From Struthidea cinerea (lineage: Eukaryota > Chordata > Aves > Passeriformes > Corcoracidae), in the NCBI GenBank assembly GCA_013397865.1, contig VZTI01004623.1, positions 1,363,043 through 1,427,042 of the forward strand: a DNA stretch of 64,000 bases, in the 5' to 3' direction. A model generated the notes under the pieces. The model was given only the letters and a program-made list of their open reading frames with translations. It was not told the origin of the DNA and made no database searches. How positions within the stretch are numbered: the stretch's first letter is position 1; every line of letters begins with the position of its first letter. Position numbers and translations under genes: made by a program. Below are positions 25,750-37,420 of the stretch, piece after piece.

Positions 25750-28700
25750 ACAATGCAGTGTCTGCCAGGCCTGATGCTGCCTGACAAACGTGTTTGTTTC
25801 CTGTGAGGTTTTCTCTAGTCCAAGTCTCAAATCCCACTTTGTGACTGAAGCACGAGTAACTGCCTCAGCAGCCGAGTCCGGTCAGAGAGTGAAACATTAA
25901 ATCTAAAGCAGCTCTTAGCTCCTCCAGCCAGGAAAATAGCCATGTTTTATTCATAGACGAATACTAGTCAACATCCCCCAGTTCCCTGGATACAGCCGTG
26001 AGTCTATAAATAGCCCTGCAGTGACACAGCAAACTGGCCTGGGGACAGCAGCCGGGCCAGGGGCTGCTCCGGCCGGGAGCCCCGGGGGAAGCATCCCTGG
26101 AGTCCCCTCCAGCAGCGGGAGCAGGGCTGGGGCTGTCCAGGGATGCTGTTCCTCCCCCTGGAGGACCTTTCCCTCTGCCCTGCCACGCTCTGTGCCCGCT
26201 GGGGGCTGGTCCCCGCTCCTGCCCCGGCGTCTATTCAGCTCCAGATGAAGCTCACCTGGATTTCTCTTGCACGCCCAAGGCGGGTGTGTGAATGTTTAGG
26301 AGAAGAAAGCTTGAAGTGGTGGATAAACTTGGGGTGGAATACAGCTGGAAATAGAGAATGACTGCGTGCCCGACTCCCTAATGATGCTCTGCCTGATGTA
26401 TGCTCAGTAATAATTCTCTCTGTAGCTAAAACTGGCTGTATCCTAATTTAATGTAAACTTAGGTGAGTACAGCTGTAATAATTTACAGGGATGAAGGCCT
26501 GGGAGACTTGCCTAGAGTTTCTCACATGTGCCTCAATCATATTTTAGCATTGCTTTAACAGTTCAACAGGCAGAGCTGGCATAACAAATTCATCATGTGA
26601 GCCATGATTTATGGACCTGTGTTGATCTATATCCTTGCTCTCCTTATTTTCCAACACATTTATCATTCTCGCATGGTCATTCCTTTCCACTCTGCAATTC
26701 TTAGTGGCTTCCAACTTTTTGGCTGCTCCTGAGAATTTCTCAGGAACTTTATCTGGAGCAGAAGAGCCTTCAGACTGTGTCCTGCCCTGGTTCAGAGCAG
26801 AGGATTCAGAGCTGGATGGGTCGAGGCAGGGAGGTTTGACGGAATGCGATTAATGTGTTGTGTGATTCCAGCACAAACACAGAGCTCCGTTTTGTATTTA
26901 TACTCTTGGGGTTTTAATGAGCTTTCCCCCTGACTTTAGTATCTGTTGGACCAGAATAACACAAGATTTGGGGTTCCTTGGTAACTCAGTCGGGCAGGAG
27001 CCCGGCTGTGATGCAGAGCTCTGCTGCTTTCAGCTCCAGACAGAAGCGGCTCTTTCCAGCCTGCCATGCGCTTGCAGAAGGGAGGGAATCCCACAGTCCA
27101 GATGTGCAGCTGCGGCTGCCTCCTCGCCAGGAGCAACCCCAGCCCCGTGTGCCCGGCTGGGGTGAGGGGGGAGTTCTGGGCTGGGGTTTGGGGTCTCTCC
27201 CAGAAAGCTGCCCCACCCTTCCCTGTGGGATCCTGTTCCCCAAGGGTGAAACTCTGGTGAGGGCAGATCTGGGTGAGGGCTGGGGGGAGCTCGGTGTTAC
27301 CTGCCTCTCTCTAATTGCTCTGATGCACACTGAGTACTAGAAAGTTGTACAAGTTATTTTTAAATTGTGGAGGAAGTTATGTAAGGCAGATCATGCTAAG
27401 AGTTTATCTTATTTTTAATGACTATATTTAAAAATTCATGCAGAAGCATAGAGGGGCTTTTAATTACTACATTTAAACCTTCAGGTGGTGCTTAAGTAAA
27501 GGGGAAAAAGGGCCTTTTTCGTTATTTTTTTTATGTCCTCCTTTTCTTTGCAAAGCAAACGTAGGAGCAGACTGGGAGGTTACCCTGAGCTAAGAGAGAG
27601 CTTCAGCTTGGGCAGGAGCTGCAAAAGCACAGCCATATTTCACAATATCTTGTACTTCACTGATAATGCAGCATCTCTCATTCTCCATTGCAGAAACTGG
27701 CTCCAACAGGAGCACTTTAATTTCCTTGGGGAGGGCACGGTATTGCTGCGAGCAGCTTCTCTGCCCGGCTCCTGGGGGAGGCTGCGCTGATGCCTTGGGC
27801 AGGCACCGGGCAGGGCTGAGCTGGAGCCAGGGCTGAGCTGGAGCCGGGGCTCGGCAGAGCTGGTGCTGAGCCGGTCTGTCCCACAGCCCGCGTGGGGAGG
27901 GGCTCTGCTGAGGGCAGCAGGGTTTAAACGCCCACCGAGGGGAAGGTGTGCTGAAGTGCATGGAGAGGGCTGGCACCTCGTTCTCATGAGCAGAGCAACC
28001 ACAGCTTCCAAAATTCCATGTTTCACTCCAAAAGAACAACTCTCCTACCTCCCCAAAAGAGATTTTAGGGCTAATGAAGAAACACACCTGAAAGTACTGT
28101 CTGGGTTTAGTTTAACAGGGTGTTCTGGTGAGGTTGTTAGGATTTTGATCAGAGATGGAAATAATATTTTCTTAGAGAAAACCTTTAGGAATTTTAATAA
28201 GTTTTGAGCCAAGAAGAGGTCCAGAGATTTGGTGGAGTTCCAAAAGTCAGCAGCAAGTCCTGGAGATAAGAGTAAGATCATAGCTATGACCTCAAATCAG
28301 CAAAGAGTTTCTATTCAGGGTAGAATTTTAAACCAGTCTGAATTCATATCTGTGCTTCAAATTAAATGTAAGTTGGAGGTCTGGCTAAACAGGGGTGGAT
28401 TATTTTTTAAAAATTAATTATTGTAGTTTTTTGAGGCATACCCATTTTTCTGCATGTCTTCCAGACACAGGATTACAAATCTTTTAATGAGGACCTGTTT
28501 AAGTCCTCTGGCCATTCTGAAATGTTTAGGCAGAAACATATTTCCTTTCTTCATGCCAAAAGTGACACCAGAGGGACAGACATTTACCCAGAAATAAAAA
28601 TCATCAGCTCAGCTCCTGTGTTTGCTGTCTAATGCTGTAAAGCATCTTTGAGAGCCCAGAGTGCACAGAGCCTGCTCCTTGTGTTCCTCTGGCCTGTGTT

Positions 28701-28918
28701 TATCTTATTGACCAGCAGAGAGACGAGAAAGTGCATTTTAATTAGTCCTGAGAGCTGCATTTGTCTGCAGGTCAAACTTGAGCTTGGCTGGGTCTCGCTT
28801 GCACTTTGGGAATGGATCCGTCCTTTGGCCAGGGGTGGGTTCGTGGCGTCTTCTGCTCGGCTGCTGCACCTGCCTGGGAGCCAGAGCCAGCCTGGCACCT
28901 CCAGACAGCCCCAGGGCC
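25750..28918. other. Intron sequence; candidate element at 26360-26620
   Basis: 26360-26620 is AT-rich unique sequence with TCCCTAATGATGC, CTCAGTAATAATTC and GCTGTAATAATTTACAG. The rest is GC-mixed unique DNA with one 17-base tandem repeat. Confidence 0.3.
27813..27863 (+). repeat. 17-base tandem repeat, about three units
   Basis: GGGCTGAGCTGGAGCCA is followed by the same unit ending in G and then a degenerate third unit. GC-rich, small and of no evident function. Confidence 0.75.
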
Positions 28919-29038
28919 AGGGAATGGGATGGGTTGGGAGGGACCTCAAAGCCCATCAGTGCCACCCCTGCCCTGGGCAGGGACACCTCCCACTGTCCCA
29001 GGCTGCTCCAAGCCCCAGTGTCCAGCCTGGCCTGGAGC
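28919..29038 (-). mobile_element. CR1 LINE 3' fragment
   Basis: Reversed CR1 tail: GGGTTGGGAGGGACCTC, AAGCCCATCAGTGCCACCCC, then the block beginning CCTGGGCAGGGACACC. It lacks the terminal octamer-like end and stops abruptly after CCTGGCCTGG. Confidence 0.9.
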
Positions 29039-32000
29039 ATCTTTGCCTTTGCCTTTATAAGAGGAGCAGAAATGATTCCCACTCCCAGACCCCTTCCCAC
29101 TGTGCCTCGATTTCCTCACCTGCAGAGGGAGGTGCCAGCACTGACCTCCCTGGGACAGCCCTGGAATTCAGTGAGGACAGACTGCTCTCTCGGGAGCAGG
29201 CAGCTGAAATACTCCCAGTACTGTTTCTCCTTTCTCCGGCTCGTGCCTTGGCTTTGTTCAAGTGATAGCCCTGAAGGGGCACAGATTTTACAAGCCTTGA
29301 GCTTGTATTGCCTGAAGGGAACAAAAATAGATTCTCCCATCTCGTTTTATTGAATATAGCCAATCAGGCACCATTGATCGCTCCAAAGTAATCCCAAACC
29401 TCACGCTCCCTGAATGGGACTGGGTAATTGAAGTCATTCAAATCCTCGTGAGAAACAACCCCATTGTCTCCTGCTGGGGATGCTTTGTCCTTATGGAGAT
29501 GCACTGCTTATCTGCTCATCCTTCTGCCAGGGGACTCCAGGGGAAGAGGGGCTGTGGAGTTAAGTGGGCCAAGAGCCGACTTTCAACCCTCACAACACGA
29601 TTCAGATAAGTTCCTGCACTGGCAACACAAAATATTCCCATTAGAGGCACACAGAGGCTTCTGTGGAGTTCTCTGAAGGCAGCACGGGATGGTTTCCCAG
29701 CTACCTGCCTGAGGAATGGCAGTGAAGGGATCTGGAGGAGATCCCATTACAGATTTTCAGCCTTTTTTTCCTTGGAGCTGATGTTGTCAGGTCTCCCATC
29801 CTTCCTGTTTTGCCTGAACAATTTAAATTCCCTGCTAAGCTCGGGAGCCAGCCCCGAGCCGCTGCTGTTCTTGGGGGAGCATTCGCTGTGCTCCTCTTGC
29901 CCTGCGCTCCTGCAGCCCTCGGGTGGTCCCTGAGTTCCACCTCCTGGGCCTGGGGCTTTGGGGATCAGGTCATTGCTCCACAACACACAAACAGGCCTTC
30001 TGACCACCCCAACTTCTTGCAAATCTTCCTAAAATTCAGATCAAAGTTATGTGCAAGCAATGAAAATCCTCAGGAATTGCTTCCAGCCCTTAAGCTGTCC
30101 CTGTTTAAAACACACGGAAACTGTGAGATGAGTCCAAATGTCTCTGGTCTGACACATCTCAGAAAATGATGAAGCTGAAGTATAAAGAAACCCAGTTTTT
30201 TCCTCCTCTTTTTGCATAAAGTGCTCATTGTTAATTTAGTTCTGAAAGATCCTTGATAGATGGTTCCAGGTAGGTTTCTCCATTCTTCTTTCTAATCTGC
30301 TTGATGCACAATTTGAGGGAGTTGAGGAAAAAATAAGGAGGCTGAAGAAATTCAAATCAGAATTCATTTATGCAGCAATTCCAGCATCCATTAAAAATAG
30401 CCCATTAAATATTGTCCTCTGCTAAATTTAGAAAATGCTCAGGTGTGTCTGCTCTTGTGCTGCACAGAAAGTTTTAATACAGATTTAATCATACTGAGTG
30501 TTAGGGGAAAGGGCTAATTAGATTGGCAAATTTAGAAGGCAGTAGTATATTATATGGGAAGAAATGGGTGATTAGATATTATTCACTGTAAAAGTGATTG
30601 GCCTTGGGGAATATCTTTAAGGATATTATATGACATAATCCTGGTTTAAAATTTGAGAAAGCCGAAGTTCACATCATCCTCAAAATTCCTCCATTTTTCA
30701 AAAGCAGTTTTCCCAAGGTTAGTTTTTAGGGTTTTTTGGCAGCTGGAGGAGTGAGAGTCCAGCCTGGCCAGTCGGGCTGTCCCTGTCCTTTTGTCCCTCT
30801 GCCCACTCCAGCACTCATTAAATTGTTGATTGGCCATAAAAAATGGACTCCTTCACAATGCTGTCAGTATTGCACTGCTCCCAGGAAAGCTGGTTTGGAG
30901 GGGAAAAGCAGGTTATTTCCTTTAAACAAGTAAAAAAGTCTATTTCTGAACGTGATATAGCGAGGGAAGTCTCAGTATTAATGACTTTGCTGAGCTTTAA
31001 TCACCATGAAAGATAAATGTAGCACGTTGGGAGCTAAAGCCCATGGAAAGCCAGAGGAAGCTGTGTTTCTGCAGGAGCCCTTCTCGCTGCCTTTCCAGCT
31101 CTGCTCGCATCAGCTCGTGGCGTTTCGTGCCTGTGGTGCTCTCGGAGCCATTGTCCCCACGGGTCCCCAGACTGCCAGGACCCCACTAACCCTCCGTCCC
31201 TGCCCCGTGAAAAGATTCACAGCCACCTTTAGTGCCTTGTTCCGTCTCCTGAGGTCATTTTATAGTGCTCAAAGCAAGGTACAAACAGTGTCAGGAGATC
31301 TGCTTACCGCGCAGACCCCGCAGAGCAGTGATTGATAGAAGGTGTCACTGCTGAATTGCTCACATAAAAAATGATTCATAGGAGTTCCCTCACACTTGTC
31401 CTTCCATTATCCAGCCCGGTGTAATTGCAGGTACCAACCCGGCTATCTGCAGAGAGCTTTGCAACTCTGCTCACAAACAAAGGGAGGCATTAGTTTGGGT
31501 AGGAACAGTTTGATGGTGTGAAAATGACAATAATCACAGAAGCGCGTGCTGTGCCATTAGACACTTTGCTGCCACAGTTCCCAAATACAGAATTATGGCC
31601 ACCACAGCAGCACTGGGTAAGGCTGGCTGGCTGCTTTGCACCAGATGTGTTAACTTTATCAGGAAAATAAATCAGGAGCTTGTTTTGTCCTAAAGCACAC
31701 ATTATTTCTTTCCCCCTTCTAAAGCAAATTTCTGTTTCACCCTTCTGAAGGGGGTCATTTAATAGCGTGTGAAATGAAATGTCAACAAGAATTAGAACAA
31801 ATGGCACTGGAAGCCCCAAGAGACACCAAGTTTCTGCTGGGAAGTGTTTCCAGCCAGGCACTGCGGGGAGAGGAGGGAGAGGTCTCAGGTGCTCTGGCTG
31901 CTCTTGGAGCCAGAGCCCTCCCACTGCCCAGAGCCCCTCTGTGGTGAGCCTCACCTGGGCTCTCCTGGAGCCTTTGGGACCCTCACCCCTAAAATTCACG

Positions 32001-32225
32001 AGCTGAACCTGCTGCTGTGCACAGGACGTGCTCGGGGGCTGGGTTTTCCCGCAGTCCCTCTGCAGAGCAGGGGGGTTGGTGGGGCTGGCAGGGTCTGGGG
32101 GCTCCCGATCCCGAGGAGCTCCCGATCCTGAAGGGCTCCAGCAAACAGCTGCTCCAGGGAGGCACGGGAAAGAGCAGGATGAGATGGCCAGGAAGGAAGA
32201 GGAATTGTGTTCCTGTAGCTGGGGT
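29039..32225. other. Intron sequence, nothing recognised
   Basis: Unique sequence with short open frames only. No CR1, tRNA or other RNA gene seen. Confidence 0.5.
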
Positions 32226-32763
32226 TCATGGAATCAGAGAATAGAGTCACAGAATGTCCTGAGCTGAAGGAACCCGCAAGGATCACCAAAGTCCCACTCC
32301 TGGCCCTACACAGACACCCCAGCAATCCCACCCTGTGCCTGGGAGCGTTGTCTAAACGCTCCTGGAGCTCTGGCAGGTGAGCTCCAGACACGGCCGGGGC
32401 TGTGCTGAGCTCCTGCAGCATCGTCCCCTCGGGTGTCGTGGCACAGATGGAGCCGAGGCCATAAACAAAGTTCCTGCCCTTGGGATTATTGCTTTTATTA
32501 CCACAGAGCCCGTTGTTTATGGGAAGTTCAGAAATTACGTGAAAACATAAATGTGAGGTATGCAAATAAATCTTTCTGACAAAATTGTTCACTAGACTCA
32601 TTATTATGGAAATAAATTTCAAATGTGACTTTTCAGAGCTGCCGAAAAACATCACTTTGTAGAGCTGTTCTGTGTCTCTCCAATGAGCAAATGCCAAAAT
32701 TTGTGGTGTGTCGGGAATGCTCTTTAGATGTTGCTTGTTTTGAAAGTAATTCCAATGAAACAA
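31996..32763 (-). other. 255-codon open frame, probably non-coding
   Basis: This is the longest open frame outside the KCND3 exon. Its middle part translates the CR1 fragment at 32226-32428, and its ends are low-complexity or unique intron sequence. I recognise no domain, signal peptide or repeat. It is sense to KCND3 within its large intron. A chance frame in fairly GC-rich DNA is the best explanation. It is listed so that its length is on record. Confidence 0.15.
32226..32428 (-). mobile_element. CR1 LINE 3' fragment, divergent subfamily
   Basis: Reversed on the plus strand: ATGGAATCAGAGAATAGAGT, CACAGAATGTCCTGAGCTG, AGGATCACCAAAGTCCCACT, CACCCTGTGCCTGGGAGCG and CTCCTGGAGCTCTGGCAG. It matches the type seen at 15752-15904. 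Confidence 0.88.
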
Positions 32764-34693
32764 AGGCCACTGGATAATTAGGAAGTCTCTGTTGTGGTGG
32801 GTGAGACCATGAGCTCCCGCTGAGGCGGGGGCTTGGCACGCTCAGGTGCTCTCCCCTCATTGTGGCCCATTTGCATTCTGCAGAGGGTGCAGACCTATTA
32901 TTGTGATGTTGCTCACTGCATAAAGCCCAATTAATGAAAGGTTAGGAGGCAATTAAAAATCACAAAGTGTCCTTTATTTCAAAGTGAAGTTGATACTGCA
33001 GTGCGAGTTCCTGGAATGCTACAAAGTCCTTTCAGAAGGCTGAGGCAGCTGCTGTTCGTGGACTCGTGTGTTTGTTTTGACCCCTGTAGAATTTTGTGGG
33101 TTTCTCTAAAGGGATAGAAACAACACACCAGTCTCAGTCGACCTTAACAAACAGCTCCTTAATGGATTTGTGCCTCTGCTCTTCAAAGGGTCGTGAATGT
33201 GGGGGAACAGAACTGAAATGAGCAGTGTCAAAATGACCCACCTGGGCAGCAGAATTTACAGATGTTCCAGTAATGAGCAAGAAAATTACAGGTGGAAAGG
33301 TGCCAGACTGACTCTGAACACACATCAGAAAATCTCAGTGCCACCCCTTGCCTGTCTGCAGGAGGTGACCTGTTCTGGTCACCTTCTGTGGACATCAAGG
33401 TCTTTATAGAAACAGAGGATGGTTTGTTCAAAGCTGCCTCAGGCCGTGGTTCTGGAGGAGGTGCTGGGCTGAGGGAGTGCACAGGTTCCCCTGCTCCGCT
33501 GAGAAATGTGCTGCTGCCCCAAAGCGGCTGCAGGGAATTCTTTATTGTGTGGGTTGTGTAGAAGTTCAGTCTTTCTCTGACTTGGATTTTACACCTGCAA
33601 AATAGAGATGTCAGTGTTTATCTAGGGAGGCAGTGAACTTGAATAAATGGTTGTAGCATACTCTGACAGACTTGGTACAGAAATGTCATTAAAATTCACT
33701 TCTCCTGAGTTATTTATTCCTTTTGTTATCAGTCCAGTGATACGTGGAGAGGTTTCTTGATTGCAAAGGAACCTGTTGCAATTATATCTGGTGCAAAAGT
33801 CAGTAGGAGTGTACAAGAGTTGCAGCTGCATGAGCACACTTTGGGTTGCAAATGGTGCTGATGTGTCTCACATCTGTAATTAAACTGATTGACCTTTCCA
33901 TGTACAGCTGGAGGGGAGAAAAGTACTAGAGAAGATGGATTGAGAAGTGAATGAGATGCCAAAGCAAATCTCATTTACCCATGCCATGTGTCAATAGTGA
34001 GCTGGGAGAACATCAGTCTGAAATCATCTCATGTCCCCGAAATCGCCTCTGACAGCAGCTGTGGCTGCGGAGCTGTCCCAGGTCACAGCCCTGGCAGCTG
34101 CTGGAGGCAGCTCTGTGCTCGGGTCCCCCACCATGCTCAGCACTGGCACTTCCCCTCTAAACCAGTCCCGAAACAGAACCACAAAATCACTGTGTGGCTT
34201 GGAGGGAAAAAATGACATTTTGGGAGGATGCATATCATGAAAAGAAGCAGCAGGAGAGGCAGCAGAAATACCCAGCCCTTGGAAGCTCTTTTCTTTCTGT
34301 AGCAGCTCCTTTCTTCTGTAACTCCCTAAAAAGGAGTCTTTTAGGCTTAGGAATTAACCCCCTGAGCTTGCACTGGCATGAATACCAGAGTGGGACAGAG
34401 GAAAAGTGGCTTTGAGCTGTGCTGCCCTGCCCCTGCCTGCTGGGCAGCTGCCCTTCCTGAGCTGAGGACAGGATGGGTGAGGAGTGAGCAGGAGAGATGC
34501 TCTCCCTGTAGTGACAGGACTTGGGGAAGGAAATAAGCAATTTATCCTTAACCTCTCGTGCTGTCACTGTGTCCCCTTTCCCCGCGTCCCTGGGAATGCT
34601 GATGCAGTGTGGGAATGTGCCAGGGGTGGCCACGAGGATCCGAGTCCGTGGTGGTGGCCACGAGCCGAGGGCAGCCCCGGTCACCTCTGTGTG

Positions 34694-34819
34694 GGAATGA
34701 TCCATTCAAAAACCAAGGGCCTCGCTGGGCGCTCCAGCCCCGCAGTGGTGCCTCGAGAACGGTTGTGTTGGTCTCAAAGACAACCCTGGGCAGTGCTTGG
34801 ATTTTAAAGGGATCATTCC
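34694..34819. repeat. 126-bp element with 24-base inverted ends
   Basis: The first 24 bases (beginning GGAATGATCC, ending CCAAG) and the last 24 (beginning CTTGG, ending GGATCATTCC) are reverse complements at 21 of 24 positions; the outer ten bases match exactly. The inside carries a smaller inverted pair, GGTTGT and ACAACC. It could be a small non-autonomous DNA transposon (MITE-like) or an ancient palindromic conserved element. No clear target-site duplication was seen. Confidence 0.6.
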
Positions 34820-35959
34820 TGACAAAGCCCATTACTCACGGTGGGCAAAAAGCCAATATCCCTTCGGTTCAGAGAACCCTCCTGCCACGCTGCTGTGAGT
34901 GATCTGTGACCACGGGGAGCACGCGGGGAGAAGGAAAAGGCCTTTCCCTGACAGCTGAATGCAATCTCTTCATTAGCAAAATCTCTGGAAATTCAGGCTT
35001 CATTTGCTACGGCTCCTTGTGGGGTGTGACGTGTTCCGGGTGTCTCCTCAGAGCAGGATTCCATTCACGTCAGCCCAGACAGGACCTGCCCAGCTCAGGG
35101 GCCTCCAAGAGGGGCTGAATTCCTCTTGAGGGCTGACCAGCCCCAGATCAAACTTGGAGTGTATCAGCACATCAGAAGCAACTTTTTGTCTGTGTACTGA
35201 GAAATGATGATGATTTTGTTGTAAAGTCCCCACACGCGATACTTTTCAGAAATGAATGGCAAGCAAAACATACACAGGCCCTGTTGTTTCCCCTGTTCTA
35301 GCAGCACATAATGAGCTCCTCTTGAATTATGTACAAGTTAGAATACCAAGAAAGGAAAAGAATTTGGAAAAGATGTGCTGGGCACAGGAGACCTGTCCCT
35401 CTGCTCTGTCTTTCCTCAGTCTGTGGTTTTTCCTACCACTCAGTACTGGAGGGTTGTTTGCAAGAGGGTTATAGTTTTCTACCATATCTGAATGGTAGCA
35501 TTTAAAAATCCCTGTGCTTCAATGCCAAATCATTCAGGCTTTCAGTGCTTTATTTTATGGTTATGTTTTACCATATCTGGCGGTGCGGTTGCTTTTCACA
35601 TCTTACACATAATCCTCAAGAAGCCTTTTCATATCCTCTCAATCTGATTTACTCCCAAGCAAATCCCCATAGGGTCATGGATACACTCGTTCTGTTCGTG
35701 GGACTTCAGGATTGCATATTAATCGTTGGTATTAATCCCTATTTTTGAGTGCCTGCTGTCTGTTCACCTGGGCCTGGGAACAGCTCGCCCTGTGCGTGAA
35801 GAGCCTGGTTGGCAGCTGAGGGAAGGCAGATGCTCTGTCCTGTGAAAGGTCAGATTATTTAAGAAAACCAAGAAATGCTTCTGAAATGGATGCAAATGCA
35901 ATTAAAAAGCCTTGAAATCACTATTCTGTACCTGTAGATGTGGCTGCTCTTGATAAAGG

Positions 35960-35976
35960 TTTTTTTTTTTTTTTTT
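35960..35976 (+). repeat. Poly-T run (17)
   Basis: Seventeen T residues. No retrogene or SINE body was recognised beside it on either strand. Confidence 0.9.
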
Positions 35977-37270
35977 GTGGAGGAGGGATCTGGAACAACT
36001 GAAAGTCAGGGGTGGTGTCAGAGGGGTTCAGTGCCTTGTTCCTCTGACAAGCAGAGACAAAGTCACTCAAAGACCTGCAGAGTTCCATGAAATCTGCTTT
36101 GGGTTTATCACTTTTACAGCTCCTGACTAGAGGCAATGTTAGTCTTTAGCCACAGGATATAATATTACAACATTATTTTTATTCCATTTATTTAACCTGG
36201 TCTTCAACAGAGTGGGACAGAAAATTGCATTTAAAAGAAAAGTGGAAAAAAAAGATCTAGAGGATGCATTGCATCTTCGATGGAAAACTGACTGCTGTGA
36301 TTACACTTTGTTATGCTGAGCATTTGGGCTATATTTTTGCTAAAAATCCAATTTTACCATAGAGCAGCGTATCTAAGAGTACTTTAAAATGGATTATATA
36401 GTAAAAGCCAAAACCTTACATTATATTGAAACTTAAACGAGCTGATTTTGCTGTTATTTAGCAGTTTCCGTCCTGTGTGGCAGCACTTGTCACAGAGTGC
36501 ATCTATTCCACTTGAATAAGTCACCGGGTAAAATATTGAGGAATGCCCAACTGCCTGGGCCACGGCAGAGTCTGACTTGAACTCAAAACACAGCCTGGTG
36601 CACAGATGAACTGGCTTCCCTTCTGGCTAGAAGTGTAACTATAATCTGCTAAAACCAATAATTCATGGGTGAAGTCGAATCTGAGGAAAGGGCAGCACAG
36701 TGACAGAAATCGCTGGGAGCTCATGGCAGGTGTGGAACAGCCCCGGCTGTGCCGCCTGACAACCTTCTGGCACAGCCTGCTGAGATGTGTGGGGCTCTGC
36801 ACATGCATCCCTCCCTTCCTTGGCTGGATGATTCTGCAGATTTGTTATTTATAGTATTTCAGTATTAAATAATAAATCAGCGTCTGGGAGAGAAACAACT
36901 CCTGTTTGCATTTTGCTAAATCATGTTCCCTACAAAGCCGGAAAACCCAGACCTGTGGAATGTCTTTCATTCTGCCATCTAAAATGCTCTGTGATTTTTT
37001 TCACCATTCTCTCCTTTTATCTGTGAGAGGAGGTGGAGTTCTTTGATATTTTATTTAGATTGCACACACGTTTGGAAGGAAGCCAGTGGAGCTGGTTCCT
37101 GTCCCACTCGCTGGGTGACCACGTCCCCTTCTCTCTCTGGGCCACTCTGAGCTGTGTGCTGGGGACAGAGCCTGGCTGGCAGCAGAACTGTGACTGCAGC
37201 AACCCAAGCATGGATGAGAGGGACAGCTGACTGTGCACGTTTACCTGATTAATTCCAGAGGGCTGGGAAT

Positions 37271-37335
37271 TCACGGAATCGTGGAACGGTTTGGGTTGGA
37301 AGGGATCTTAGAAGCTCCTCTCATTCTGGCCCTCC
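37271..37335 (-). mobile_element. CR1 LINE 3' end, left arm of an inverted pair
   Basis: TCACGGAATCGTGGAACGGT, TTGGGTTGGAAGGGATCTTA is a reversed CR1 tail. An opposite-facing CR1 end lies about 15 bases to the right. Confidence 0.8.
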
Positions 37336-37348
37336 TGCCGTGGGTGCA

Positions 37349-37420
37349 GGGCCACAAGTTGGACTTGGTGTTCCTCATGGGTCCCTTCCAGCTCAGGATA
37401 TTCTGTGATTCTGTGAAATC
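37349..37420 (+). mobile_element. CR1 LINE 3' end, right arm of an inverted pair
   Basis: GTTGGACTTGGTGTTCCTCA, TGGGTCCCTTCCAGCTCAGG and ATTCTGTGATTCTGTG form a plus-strand CR1 tail of the type seen at 15752-15904. With the reversed copy at 37271 it can form an imperfect hairpin. Confidence 0.8.

Larger units (their letters stand above)
32429..37270. other. Intron sequence with an inverted-repeat element at 34.7 kb
   Basis: Besides the 126-bp inverted-repeat element and the T17 run, this is unique non-coding DNA. 36150-36460 is notably AT-rich. No gene seen. Confidence 0.45.

Noticed and set aside
27590..28087. 165-codon minus-strand frame
   Set aside because: It falls in a GC-rich, tandem-repeated stretch with low-complexity translation and no known domain.
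28648..29353. 191- and 205-codon plus-strand frames
   Set aside because: They run across the CR1 fragment at 28919-29038 and have no recognisable domain or start context.
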